A stretch of 64,000 nucleotides of DNA from Cardiocondyla obscurior (GCF_019399895.1 NC_091890.1:1288705-1352704); one strand, 5' to 3'; numbered from the stretch's first letter, positions 1-13,800 are shown. The notes: generated from the letters alone by a model not told the origin. A program made the numbers and translations.

Positions 1-414
1 GTCTCAATGCCGCCCGAGGACTCTCTGTATTTATTCACCGCCCCAGTGTTCTACGGTTTTACGAATAATCGGCTTCAAGCATTTTGCAAACAAAATCTCG
101 AAATGAATGTTACTTTCGAGAATGTTATACAAATCTTGGAAGCTGCCGATAGAATGCAAGCTACTGATATGAAAAAGTATGCTCTGAATTTGATAGTTCA
201 TCACTTTAGCAAGGTAAAAAAACGTTTAGATTTTTTATATGTTGAATGTTAACATTATTAATACAGATATGTATAATATATCGTTTTTATTTAGGTTGCC
301 AGGCTTCCAAGATTAAGGCAATTAAGTCGCGAGCTCTTACTGGATATTCTTGATGCTCTGGCTGACGAGCGCAGCGAGGCTAGAACGTGTCAGGATATGA
401 CTAATGATTGCTGA
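1..414 (+). CDS. LZTR1: LZTR1-like Kelch/BTB-BACK adaptor, last two coding exons (5' truncated by window)
   Basis: Two exons: 1-213 (donor AAG|gtaaaa) and 295-414 (acceptor tttatttag|GTTGCC), joined in phase 0 and ending in TGA at 412-414. The frame is open from base 1, so the window cuts the gene. The visible 109 residues begin VSMPPEDSLYLF and contain NRLQAFCKQNLEMNVTFENV and ILEAADRMQATDMKKYALNL, then a C-terminal RLPRLRQLSRELLLDILDAL. This is the end of the second BTB domain and its BACK-like helices, where LZTR1 proteins normally stop. LZTR1 is an adaptor that links CUL3 ubiquitin ligase to RAS-family GTPases (RIT1, MRAS) and lowers RAS/MAPK signalling; this is family knowledge, not visible here. 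The upstream Kelch repeats are outside the window. Family identity is confident because of the long collinear match to the conserved C-terminus. Confidence 0.88.
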
Positions 415-2160
415 CGGATTTCTACCTCAGATCGTCGTCCGTGCAATTGGGATTTACCATTACCATGTAGTTTTCAGGTACTTATAGGATAAAAAATAGT
501 TAAAAAAATTATTTTTAATATTGCTACACGAGTTTTTTTATATTAATTAAGAAAGAAAGGTGTTAACAATATTTACAATAATATCCTAGATTTTTTACGT
601 TTTAGGAACTATGTCGGATGAATTTCATCCTTATAGGACGAACGATTTTATTTGTTGGTAATTGTTATCTTGATCACGCGGCCAAATCTTGTTTGACATC
701 GGATATACAGACTTTGTTACCGTTGTCGACGGCTGCATCGTCCGCCTTGATTCAAGACGAGTCATCGTGCCTGAATCACCCAATTATGTCGTCTCGTTGT
801 AGTGATGACAGAAGGCAACACCAATGGTCTACTATTACCCGTCGTTGTTCTGTCAGTTGCAACGTGCTAAGACGTACCGTTGTCGCACTTTCGGATCTCG
901 GGTTTAAAAAACTGTTCCCGTAATTTGTTTCCAGCATAATATTGTAATATCCAGCATAATAACAACATCACACGGCGATAACTTGTGCTGTGTCATGGAA
1001 GTATTCGTTGCGTGGTGCAACAATTGTGCGAAAGTCAATGCATAATATTAGTATAATGACTGTGTCCATTCATAAAACAGAACATAGGTATCACGCATAC
1101 AAGATACACCAAGGTATCATTTTCTATAGATAGGTATTTCAATGTCACTTCCAGTAATAACGTATGCGTATATATATATATACGTGTATTAGAAATATAT
1201 ATATATATATATTTCTAATTAGCAATTGTAATACTAATTTTGTTATTTATTTATCTAGAGTATTACGATTTAGATATAATGACAGAAAATTAAATGAGAA
1301 TGTATGCAGTTTGTTATTTCGAGTTATTTTAACAAAAATAGGGCTTAAAAAGTTTGATCGATTAAGTGGTTACAGAAACTTTATTCTGCGCGCTTTCATT
1401 ATTTCCGCTTTTATACCCGAGTTTTGTGATATATTCTAGCATTTGATTACAATACTAATGAAATGCCAACGAAGACTCTATTAACAAATCTAATAAATTT
1501 TCATAGGTTGTGTTAATTGATCTCAATCGGCCTGTTTCCAGCTCGAAGAAAATTGGAAAATGTCGATATGACTGTTCGATATGAACGTATAAGTAACGCT
1601 CAGTTTACAAGGCACTATTAATTTTACTATTTACAATTCTGATATTTGATAATACATAGCAAGCTTTTTAAGTGACAAACTTTCGTAACAGGTAAGCCTT
1701 TGTCTTATTACGATGGCCATGATAAGATTGTATGTCTTCATGTTTTTATTATACATGTGGAAAGGTCTGTAAAATATACACGGAGTGTCTGTATGAAAAG
1801 AAATATTGTTGCGATAATTTTACGTGTACACGCGATCGTCGTTATTTTGTCATACTTAATCGTTGATATTTTGTAGTTACATGCGCGACAAGAATATTTT
1901 CATGGGCTTAAGATGTCATATATAAATAGTAACATACAAAACAAATAGTTTTATATAAGTATAAAAATTGATAACAATGAATTTATTGTGCGAATAAGTC
2001 GTTGAAGATAAACATATTTTTCAGAGTTGTTGGAATAAGAGATGTCTATAACTATTGTGAGAGTTTAAAAAAGAAAAGAATTAACTAAATCAGTGTGAGT
2101 CAAATTAAATTGTAAAGAGCGCCTATATTTTCATCGAATGTAATATAATAAATAAAACTA
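415..2160 (+). other. Probable 3' UTR of the LZTR1-like gene, with a likely UTR intron
   Basis: After the stop codon the sequence stays non-coding. A donor (TTTTCAG|gtactt at 477/478) and an acceptor (tacgttttag|GAACT at 605/606) define a plausible 128-bp intron in the UTR. Nested polyadenylation-like AATAAA hexamers lie near 2147-2156; the true end is not determined. A 101-codon ATG frame at 618-923 is unrecognised and is most simply chance sequence in the UTR. An AT-rich palindrome built on a TA run lies at about 1165-1220. Confidence 0.45.
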
Positions 2161-4605
2161 TACTTACAAAAAGAAGAAATCTGATGCTACAAAGTGCGCG
2201 CTTCGCATACGTCATTCAATCTTGCTTTTTCTACGTTAAAAAAATAATAAAAAAAACAAGAAAAGAAATAATAATGAATTTTATTTAATCTAATACGGCT
2301 TTTTAAAGATAAAATATTGTTGTTATAATAAGGCAACAGGAAACTACGAAGTAACACAAGTGTTCCTTAAAATAAAAAGATCACTAATGGTGGAGTGGGT
2401 GATAACGTTAATGACTGCGCTTGGTTAATAAATTATATATTATATTTTAATCTCAAATTTAATTTTACATACATATGATTCGTATTCTCGTGGAAGTAAT
2501 TAACGCTTCAAATTTACAAGAGCAAACAGTACGAATCGAGGGAATGAGAGAAACCGAACAGCAGGAGCTGTATATAAAATCACATTGCTCAGTCTCTCTT
2601 CCTGTGTATCTTCTTTCTTCCTCTACCTTCTTCTACGTAATATCACCTCTAAACAGGTGACGTTTTTATTTTATCTAATGTTATCTCTAGGCAGGTGATA
2701 CTTATTGATTTTCTGAATATACATTCGATTTGGCGACATTTCGTTCTAAAAGTGATCGAAACAAAAGAATCAACTCCGTAATTGACGGCTAATTACCTCA
2801 TCTTGGATAGCGATCATGTAATTTCAAGTTATAATTTTCACAATTTGTCTTGTCTACCATTAACGTAAATTGTTCCGTATTATTTAAAGCGATTACGTAT
2901 CAACTTTCCGCTATTATCGGTTAGTTCGTGTTAAATTATTCACTTTTCATAATTTTACCCTACGAGAAAATTATACGACCGATACCCTGGAACGAGATTC
3001 CGTCAAATTGAATTTATTTATGGAAGTAAACATCCATCTATTGCGTCCTCTCTTTGCGTTTTTGATCCTTTTGTTTGCCAAAATTTGTTTCGCTAAGAAG
3101 TAGCGTAACAACTTATTTTCTATTCACAATCTTTGATCACACACGTTGACAACACAATACTTCGTACAATTATTGAATTTTCTCATCGAAATAACAAGAT
3201 AACTGAATGGAAAATAAAACAAGTTTAAGCAAAGGAGGCAATAGCCAAGAAATGGAAAAGCTGAAACAGTTACTACTTCATTATTAAAATGTAATTTAAG
3301 TTGTAGATTGCTATTGTTATTGTTAAATGCATATTTTTTGATATACAATTTTTTTTTTTCGTGAAATGCTCAAGTTATTGTATTTTAGCTTCTTTCTTAC
3401 ATTTATTTGATGTCAGAAATAAATTTCCTCCGATCATCTTCTCGTCTTTAAAATAAGTTTTCTACAAATTTATTATTTTCTACCAATTATTAAGTCACGT
3501 TATATTTAAACTTTAATGCCGTCACTACCTCGATTTACCGTCGGCGACGGTGAAGATTATGAAAGTTTATCGATGCCAAGTTAGACATCTCATTATTTTA
3601 GAAGTATATCTCAACGCAAGTTTAATACGATGAACTTTTTTAGTTTAAACGAAATTTATTTCATCTCCAAATTATAGGCATAATAATATAAATCGATGAA
3701 AAATAAAGATCTTTTTTTTTTTTTTAATAAATAAATAACCGATAATTGAATACTTTCGGTATATAAAATAAATGTAATAAAGAAGTTAAAATTGGATGGC
3801 CGCGTGCAATATTAAACGCAGATTTCGATTTGAATTTTTTAAGCGACAAAAGAAAAGCTTCTTTAGATAAATAAAATAATATAATTAATCTAAAGATGGT
3901 TTCCAATTTGTCGCCTAAGTTGAAGTCTGTATTTAATACTACACGCTGTTCAATGTCATGTTGCGATATTAATCGTAGACAACTCGGACTTAGTTTAATT
4001 ATTAAAGAGACATCTACGAGTTACAAGGAGATAACGAGATAAAAGCAATACATTCGTGGTACAAACTTCACACGTTGATTTCGAATGGCCCCAATCTGAA
4101 AAAAATCGAGAAACCGCAATAGACATTTTTGTTCTTGCGTTGTCATTATTTTTTAATAATTAAACGTATCGATGAAATTACTTACCGATTGTAATGTAAT
4201 ATTTGACTCGCCTTGTAGGATTCCAAAAAATGCGAGACAATCAATCCTCGAAGATCAATGCTCCTTGAATTTTCTGTGTGTGCAGCACTCACACAGAGAG
4301 TAGAGAAGAATGCATCTCGTTGAGCATTACATATCACGTACAGCCACGTCGAGTATTACATATCACGTACATCCAACGTCGAGCATTACATATATCACAT
4401 CGAGCCTTTACAAATCACGCACATCCATGTTGACAGTGTAGACATCCATCGAACATTCGGTAAGTTTTTCTTTCAGATCAATTCGCTGGTCATTTCTGCA
4501 ATATCAAATTATACTTTAAGTGCGCAATAATTTTGAATTGTTTTATAAAAATGTTCTAAACTTTCAACTGTATTAAAAATTTTAATTGTAAAATAATAAA
4601 TGAAA
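2161..4605. other. AT-rich tail-to-tail intergenic region and 3' UTR of the RhoGEF gene
   Basis: No coding exon could be supported here. It separates the 3' ends of two convergent genes. Part of it, on the side near 4606, must be the - strand 3' UTR; several AATAAA-like hexamers on the - strand (for example TTTATT on + near 3653 and 3402) make the polyadenylation site uncertain. A degenerate short tandem repeat is listed separately at 4322-4434. Confidence 0.5.
4322..4434. repeat. Degenerate ~30-bp tandem repeat, four units
   Basis: Four diverging units start at 4322, 4351, 4381 and 4402. Each begins GAG(C/T)(A/C)TTACA and the better ones continue TATCACGTACAtCCA. Units are 29, 30, 21 (shortened) and 33 bp. 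The array lies within the likely 3' flank or UTR of the RhoGEF gene. Confidence 0.6.
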
Positions 4606-4844
4606 CTATCGTGCCTTTTCCTCGACGATACTGCTGGTCGACGGTGCTTTCTGGGAAGGATCCAGCCTCCTTCGTCTCTCCTCGATGACATCGGTATCGG
4701 AATTGCCTGTGGTCATTTGTGCTGATTGGATCAAAGATGTGTTCACGTGTCTTGTTTTCATCAAAGGTGGATTTCGTGATTGAGGTAACGCGAATCCTCG
4801 TCTGAGAGCTCCTCGCGGTGGCGATGGTGGTGGATAGGATATAC
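4606..4844 (-). CDS. PLEKHG5: RhoGEF coding exon 16 (last, with stop codon)
   Basis: Acceptor gatatgcccccag|GTATAT, chosen because it is the only nearby AG that keeps the incoming phase-1 frame. Reads ISYPPPSPPRGALRRGFALP, then RHVNTSLIQSAQMTTGNSDT, and ends SSIVEEKAR before TAG 4608-4606. An upstream AG in the same stretch (ctatcag) would shift the frame. Confidence 0.82.
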
Positions 4845-7800
4845 CTGGGGGCATATCACTGATAGGTAAGTACTCAGCAATTATTATATTTTTCTTATTT
4901 TTTTTATTAAAAAAAATATTTCGTGAACAGAACATAAATGAAGTAGTTAGGCTTGAGTTAATTAAAACAATATAAACTAAATTTCAGGAAAATTTCTCTC
5001 ATGCTTTTTCTTTAAAAAAGATAAAAGTAATAAACAAATTTTTATTAAATATTTGTTTGAAGCTTTCCAGTATGATATTTGTATAAAAGAATGCTCCATT
5101 AGGCCATATCGTAATTTCAATATTTTATGTTTAATAAAAATCTATCTATTAAGCTATGTTACAACCTTGATGTTACGTTTCTCTCGTGTCTGCGCTCTGA
5201 ATGGGTAATTCCGCTATTTCTAATAAGCAAACGGCATTAAAATGGATTGAAAAAAGTAGAGAAGTGCTTGGCGACCTGTATTTGTGATAGTAATTTACAC
5301 GTTATGATTTAATCTGCATACATCAGCGTGCACGACTACGTCGCGTGAAAGATAGGCTTTTATCGGAAGGTCTAAACTTTGAAAAAACATGACAAATAGA
5401 GATTTGCGTCGGTAATTGCTACCTCGGTGTCCAGGCGATAACAAAGTGTCCTTGCTCTTGGTCATCTGGGGTACGATCAGTAATGAATTCGGTGGCGTCG
5501 GTGACACCGTGGAGGTTTGCGGCGAAGTGGCCAGTGTCAGATTAGGCAGCGATTGACCCAGACTCGAGTACGGTACTTGGACGCTCAGCGTATTTGGTGT
5601 CGGTGACTTACTCATTAGCGAACGCCTGCCGGTTTCAAAGATTAGTTTTAGATTAAATGCTCGTCGATCATTTCGAGATCGCAAAACCGATCAATCTTAC
5701 CTCATTTGCATAGATCGATGATTATGCCCGGAGCTAGATTCGCCGCCTTCTTCTGACGATAGCGAGCTCGAGGCTCGCAATTGTTCGTTGGTTTCCACAC
5801 TAACATTTCTACTGGGGTTGTAGCTCGGTAAGAAACTGCTACTGCCTAAAGACGCACCTTCCATCTCCATACTACCACTAAAAATTATGAAATCTCATTA
5901 CATATGGCAGTAACGCGAATAATAATTAATTTAACTTAATAATTAATTTAACTTTTATATAATACATATACATATTTTTTTTATGCATATACTTATACTT
6001 TTTTATATTGATGAGCGTACCTATGACTATGAGCGAGACTGCTAACGTGCGAGGCTCTACTACTGCCACGCGGAGTTCTTGGAAAAGTATTGTCGTATTC
6101 TTCTATTTCAAAATCCCCATCGCCCGCTGTACTTGGTTGTCTACTGACGGTCGCCAAATTCGTCACAGGTTCACTAAGCGACGGAATTTTCATCGATGCA
6201 AATTGTTGTTGAGCTTGTTTCAAAGATTCCATCCATGACTGAAACAAGAGACGTCGTTAGCTCGAAATCTAGTTTGAAATTATTCTCTCAAAAATCTTTT
6301 ATTAAATTAAGATCTGTTACATTGAAGCTTGTCAGGTTCCGATATCAATTAACCGCTGTGTCATCTTTATCAATTAATTATTATTACATTTCGCTGGAAC
6401 TTATTTTGTGACATGACGTGTATGATTTAATGAGAGATGGAACAGAATTTACTGTTCACTGTTAATTAAATAACTGATGAAAGCCAGTCGGGGTTGAAAA
6501 TACGAAGGTACAAGATACAGAACGGAATCTAAATCGGAATAACGAATTAGTCATGTCGCGGTAGTTATTTGTCGAGTTACCTTAGCTAGTTTCGGGTCAC
6601 CAGCAGTAAGGATTAAAACGGTCGAAACTGTTCCATACTCATTAAGATAAACCAATCCCAAACTGGACGGTTCCTTAACTTCGTGTATTCGTATGCGGTC
6701 GACCACGTACGGTTGCCTAATGATCTTTAACATCTTCTTCGTCGACGGTTTGCAGATCAGCAGCATGTCTGTCAACAACAGTACGTGCACCTCCATCTAA
6801 AATGAGATAATTAACAGACCGTATTATCGTTGTTCCTTATACAAACTTCTTAATTAAATACTCTGACTGATTCTGTGTCAGCTTTTTGGATACAAAAATA
6901 GAAAATCAATGAAATTTTATTCACTGAATCAATCAAGAAGTTTAAATTAATAAAGTAAATTACATGCAGGAAAAAACATAATAAAAAAAAAAATAAAATA
7001 CATATTTGCATGATTTTCTTTAATAAATCTCGAAACAAAAATAACTCTATCACTATTTATTCTACGTTACATGTTTTCCAAATAAACATTTCTAAATGTA
7101 ATTTAATTTATTAATATAAAAGCAATTTCCGAGCGGTCAAGTAAGTAAACATTTCCGTATCGATTTACCTTGTTGGTGGCGGTGTCTCTTAGCTTCAGGT
7201 CTCCCTCTCGAAGAAGAGTTCTCAGACTGTCCTTTGGACAGCCGGGCATCGGCGCCGTAGTAATATCAAAATTGCTATACAACCTTATCAGCTTCTCCAC
7301 TTCCTCGTCCAGTCCTTTGATTTCCACGACGTCATAGCACTCCAGACGCGAGGCTGCGTAGTCCAGCTTAGCGGTCTCTTCGTTCCTCCTCAACGCCGCA
7401 TTCACGGACGCCACAAAACCGTCGACGGACTTAATCTGGATGCAAATCCGATCAAACATAAACACCCACCCGCGTACCTCTTTCGTGCATTCTCTCTTTC
7501 TATCCATCTATCAACCCCTTACCTCCGTTCGTAATTTCTATTTACAAAGAATTTTCAAGTAAGAACGGACTAAGCTCGTAATTTATGGAAAATATTTAGC
7601 TTTCGCAGGAAAGCTAAGCCGGTCATCACAAATGTACCTTCTCGTTTATCCTCGCTTTCACGTAGCACAGATATTAAGTAAAGCGTATCGTTTTACCATG
7701 TGTATCAATTCCGCACGTTGATCCTCGTTCTCGGTATTCTTATAGACAGCTTTAAGCAGAAGGGAGTATCTGGTAAGTCTCTGCATCGGCATTACTAGTA

Positions 7801-10800
7801 TGTCCATAAGTTTCAGTCGGTTGCAATCCTTTTGCGTCTCGCACCACTACAAAAATAATTCTTACTATTAATTCCTCACACTTTAAATGAATATCTTTTT
7901 TTCTTTTAATTTTATTTTTTAATAAGTAATCAATTAATTAAGATGTAACAAACAAGAATTGTGGCTGCAGAATTAAATAAATGTAGGCGAGCTGGAGCTT
8001 GCCTACATTAGTTTCAGTCGGTTACAATCCTTTTACGTCTCGCACCACTACAATAATTCTTACTATTAATTCCTCATACATTAAATCTGATTATCTTTTT
8101 CTCTTTTAATTTTCTTTTTCAGTAATAAATTAATTAAGATGTAACAAACAAGAATTGTGGCCGCAGAATTAAGTAAATGTAGGCGAGCTGGAGCTCGCCT
8201 ACATTAGTTTTAGTCGGTTACAATCCTTTTACGTCTCGCACCACTACAATAATTCTTACTATTAATTCCTCATACATTAAATCTGATTATCTATTTCTCT
8301 TTTAATTTAATTTTTCAATAATATATTAATTAAGATGTAACAAACAAGAATTGTAGCCGCAGAATTAAGTAAATGTAGGCGAGCAGGAGCGATTAAGAGC
8401 GTGTATGTACCGCCAGATACGCCGTGAAAAGCTGATTATCGTGCAGCCGATCCTTGCAATACTGCTGACACTTGCTCTGCTCGGCGCAGTATCTTGTGTA
8501 AGGCGCGAACGTCTGCTCGAAAGTTTCGAAGCCCAGCAAAAGGTAGCTGGGATCGAGCGGTTGTCCGCTCGAACGTGACGCGTTCACCATGGCGAGCAGA
8601 TACTCGGTCCAGAAGTAACGATTAGTGGCGTAGATATCGGGTATGTTGCTGAAGAGCTTCAGCCTATCGACCTCGAGCAGGATGTTCGATGCTTGCAAGC
8701 TGCAAAGACACGCCATGAAGAGCTGCAATATAAAAAATGACGGTTATTGTTCCTAGATAAAAAGGACGTTACAGTTTCTCGGCAAAGCGAGCCTGTCGCC
8801 TTATCGCTGCAGGCTTGTAATTATAATGTGTGATTAAATTAATTAGAAGAATTGAATTCGACAAATCTAAAGTTGGAAAAAGCGTGGGATAATCTTACTT
8901 ACATCGGTCACGACTTTTAACGTCTTGATGTAGGCCACTTCGGTTTCTGCGAGTTCCCAGAGCGCAGTCTGCTGCTGTGTTTGCTTCTCGGAGAGCATTT
9001 GCGAGTTCTCGACAATGTCGCGCCAATCATTCTCCAAATTGTAAAGAGCTGAAAATAAAATAAATGTTAAAAATGTGATAATATCCGTATTAGAACAAAG
9101 CTTGTAATTGTTACGACTGTGCGCGTTTTACTTTTCGGAGATACTGCAAAAAAGAATTTTCCCTCGATGGCAAAAAAAAAAAGAAAAAAATATTTTAAAT
9201 CGCATTTATTTTTGTGCGAAAGAATTACGTATCAAGCTATTCTGATTTAAGATAAAAACACCATCGGTTTTCGCGAGTTTAAGCACACAATGCTATTTAC
9301 AACTTAAATTAAAATAAAAAAAAATATTAAAAAAATTTTGGGAGCAGCGTAAAAAGAAAAGAAAGGCAGAGAAGGGTAGAAATTAATCTCGCCCAACTAA
9401 TTGCGCGTTCAAATTCAAAAACGAAGACGGGAAAAGCGCGGGAAGTAACGTGATTGCTTCAAGAACGATTGTTAAAGGGATCTTCAAACTTTGCAGATTC
9501 CGTTTTGCGCGTAACGAGCTGGGACGGAAAAGGAGAATTTAAATGTTCAGCGGCGAGATAAAAGTGTAATTCCAAGGAAGAGCACGTCTGAGCTAATCCG
9601 ATCCCCGATTATCGAGGAATCCCTATATAATTTTAAGTTCCCCGCTCTCCAAGATACTCGACGAAGGGAGATCGAATGGAACTGCGAGCCTTACCTTCCT
9701 CGTTGATCGTCACGTCGCACTGGAAATGAACGTTCGCCAATTTCGGCACGCCGTGCTTGTTATACTCGTCCAGCTGGGCGGTTAGCAGGTCCATTTTGAT
9801 GCCCTTTGTATTGGTAAAGAACCCGCTCCACCGCTGTTTGCTCGCTTTGAGCCCGGCGGAACTTCGGGCGGAAGTTGAAGCGCCGACCTCGGCGTCGACA
9901 TTTGCATCTTCGTTCGAAACGCTGAAGAAACGCCCGCTTCGGTTCCGATAATTCTGTCGAAGAAGGTAAGTACACGTTTATAACTGCGGCTTTCGAAATC
10001 GATATATCGTACGCGACGCGGAAAGAGAAACGCATCTCAAAGCCAAGTGCTTCCTTTTTTTTTTCTACAATACCGAGGCATCGTGCGCGCCGCTTGCTTC
10101 TTTCGCACGAAAGATTCCTTTGCGTTTAATAATTTTCAACGGCGAACTTGACGGACCTACACAGCATGCATATTTTACAAATTATTAATTTCAAACGCTT
10201 CTCGTTCCTTTAAATAAAATTTGTATCTCCGTTCGGGGCATTAATTATATTAATTTTCTCAGCTCGATTACGTGGATTAATGTAAAGTACAAGCGACGGA
10301 TGTAATTGATAAATACCGCGATAAATATCCATCAATTACGGAATATTAAAATATATCAAAATATATTAATGCTAGAGTTAAATAATTCTATGTAATATTC
10401 GGCAATTTTTTTACAGCGGTCGCATTGGAGCGAGAGAGAGAACCGAGTAGAGGGAGCTGGAGTGGGGGGAGCGGCTCGACGCCGTGCAGCGGTCTCTGTC
10501 TCTCCACCGCCATTCCCTCTCCGACGGCCGAGCGAGCAGCACGTAGCAAGAGACGTTCCGGAAGTAAAGCCGAAACTCGATGCTCGAGCACATATCCCGG
10601 CGCAAGATGCCTTCTAAGATGAAAGCTGCTTTCTTGAAAAGCGCTTGGAAACCGCTCTTGTTCCTTCAAAGTGAGTTACCTGCCGTTTACGCGTAAGTTA
10701 TTTATTCAGTTCTTTCGAGCGGATTAATTTCAATTTAAGAACGATTCAGGCCCCTTCGACGAAGCTCCGGGTAGATCGGTATCGAATATTAGTTTCTGCG

Positions 10801-13800
10801 TTGTTAATGGCGTTTTTATCAACTCCTGGAATACGATAAGTGTCGCTGGTATTGAAAGTTAATCGTCGAAATTTATTCAGAAAGTCGAAGAGGGATTTGA
10901 TCAACGAACGCCGCGACATATTGAGCTCTGTAAAATTCGTAATACATGAAGGACAATATCGAGTATAATGTTGAGTGGAACTTTCTTCGCAAAGTATTTC
11001 GAATTTAATATAATCAATTTGTAAAAAATATTTCGCGCGCCGAATTACGTCACGGGCGCGCTGGCGCAAGATGGCGTTAGAGTGGGGGAAGCAAGTAGCG
11101 AGCCGAGTGTTAGTCACGCCATTTCCCCTTACACTCCTATTCCAGAGGTCGGCCGCGGAGGACGTGAGGTACTAAAAACAGCGCACCGGAAGCCCTGCGT
11201 ATATTTGGCGAAAGGAAAACGTGTCCTGCTATGAGTGACCATCAATCCTGCACACGCAAACAGCCCTCGCCAGCAGTTCGTGTCTCGTGATTGTAAGTTA
11301 GATTCGCATTTACGCTTTGATCACGTTCGCGTCTCCTGGCCGATGACTTTAACTTTCGAACGATTGATCTAATCCAGAGTTTCGAGGCCCAAGCAAGCAG
11401 ACTGAGAGTGCCGCTGATCAGTGTTGAAGTTCTACGCAATGTGAAGGTCGCCGTTGGAAGTAACGAAAGTTCATCGTTCGGACAGAGCTCGGTGTAAGTT
11501 GAAAATTATTCACGAGCGTCGTGATGTACTATCTCGCTGTTATACGTTTGTTATACTTCCGAGGAAACAGTTAATGTAATGTTCGATATGTATTTCTTTG
11601 TAGAACGCATATGCTGTTACGCAGAGATCGAGCACGCGCGACGAAGGTGACTCAAGGAGTATTTACGTAATTGTGCGCGACCGGTCGAGACACAAGGTTC
11701 GGCGTGAGCTAAAAAACAATGTTCCTGAGACTTCCACTTCTTTGAACAATGAGAGACGACGAGTGTCGTCTGCCGTTCCAGGAGTATCGCAGAGTCCCGA
11801 GGTCCAAGCAAGCAAACCGAGAGTGCCGCTAATCAGCGTTGAAGTTCTACGCAGCGTAAAGATCGCCGTTGGAAGTAACGAAAGTTCATCGTTCGGACAG
11901 AGCTCGGTGTAAGTTAAAAGTCGATTCACGAGCGTCGTGATGTACTATCTCGCTGTTATACGTTTGTTATACTTCCGGAGAAACAGTTAATGTAATGTTC
12001 GATATGTGTTTCTTTGTAGAACGCATATGCTGTTACGCAGAGATCGAGCACGCGCGGCGAAGGTGACTCAAGGAGTATTTACGTAATTGTGCGCGACCGG
12101 TCGAGACACAAGGTTCGGCGTGAGCTAAAAAACAATGTTCCTGAGATTTCCACTTCTTTGAACAATGAGAGACGACGAGTGTCGTCTGCCGTTCCGAGAG
12201 TATCGCAGAGTAAACGGGCGAGGACGTTTTGCTATTCGTTTTTCTTTCAACGCGAGTACCGAATATTACACGCGCGAAAGAGTGAATTCAGTAATTAATT
12301 ATCGCGAATAGTAAATTCACGGTCGCGGTTTTCGCGAGTGACTCGTGCGCGGAGGGATGACTCGACACGTCCCATCTGGGAGGAGGAGGAGGCCCGGGAT
12401 GGGCATCAGGCATCAGCGGAGCAACCCTTGGGTAAGGATAACTTTCTATTTGCATAGAAATTAATACTCGCTTTAATATCGAATTAAATAAATAGTGTAA
12501 TTAAAAAAAGAAAAATTATTCTAGCAAAATTTAATGTTTTAAAAATCTTGTTCAAATACCAGCTAATGTACACTTTATATTCTTTAATTAAAAATCTCAT
12601 TAGAGGCGCGGAAATTTTTTTATACGATAGAAATCATTCTAATCTCTCTACAATTAAAATTTTTCATTTGTTACAGATCGTGGTAGCTGCAAAATAACTC
12701 CGCTGCTGCACGTCACACCGGTGAGTCGCATAATTTATCACCATGCATGCTTTTGGGGAAAAATATATTGTACGTAAAAAACAAAATTAAAATTAAAAAA
12801 ATAAAAATAATAAAAATCCGCGAAATCCCAATACGATTCAAAACCAACATTAATCTCGACCGAAGTAATCCTTTTCAAAATCAAATTCACACACGCTTTT
12901 ATGAATAATTTCATTAAAACCATTAGGAGAGTAAAACGTTCTGTCCGCGAAATCGGATTATCGAATTATCAAAATTATCAAAATTATTAAGACCTCCCGG
13001 CGGAGGGACGCGTTTGCTTCGCCGAGCGATTAACGCTGCGGTCATATATCAAGGCCGAGGGGCTCCTCAGGGCGGGTGCAACATTCTAGAAATTGCTCGT
13101 TGAGTTATCGCGCGGTGTAATCCGCTATCGAGTGTGTGATGCGTCGGTACCAGCCATGAATAATGTATCGCGGCCCAGCGCCGGGCACGAACCCGTTAAG
13201 AGAACCCTTCTCAGCATTTTATTAACGTTATCCTTTCGCTATGCACCGTCACCGCCGACGTCGCGACAAATCGCTCTCGTTACGCTTACATGCATTGTGC
13301 GCGTTACACGCGGGAAAATGCGAAATATTCCGCCCGGCGCGTTTACTTCTCGACGCGAGGCGCCAATCAATTTATTTCACGTTTATCCGTGTAGTATTTG
13401 CTCCCCCGAACTCTCTCATCGTCATTCCTTGAAAAGGTCGCGTAGAAAATTATTGGTAATAAAAGAATTCTTTTTAATTTATTACGCCAACCGTATCGTC
13501 CAGTTTAAAGACCGGAGTCCTTCGTTTTATTATTGAAGAGATCATAAAGCGACTCTACTTTCGCGTTATTTTTTTTTTCTTCTTTCTTTTTTTCTCTCTT
13601 TTTCTTTCTCTGAATGTTGAACGAGCAGTGAACGACTTCAACCGTATTATAGTAACGTAAAGATAAACGAGATACCACACAATACGCGAATACGTATATT
13701 CACTTGGAGCTCTATTAAATTCTGTTGCGCAGCGATAAAAGTCTCTCTCTCTCTTTCTATTTCTCTCTCTTTCGCTCTCTTTTCCCGGAATAAATGCGAC

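Noticed and set aside
618..923. 101-codon ATG frame downstream of LZTR1
   Set aside because: It lies in the probable 3' UTR and shows no recognisable domain.
4845..4866. Alternative acceptor ctatcag for the last RhoGEF exon
   Set aside because: It would put the last exon out of frame with exon 15; the cccccag acceptor keeps the frame.
11242..11929. - strand frames opposite unit A
   Set aside because: Splice signals flanking the duplicated blocks are on the + strand; the - strand frames mirror the + strand composition.
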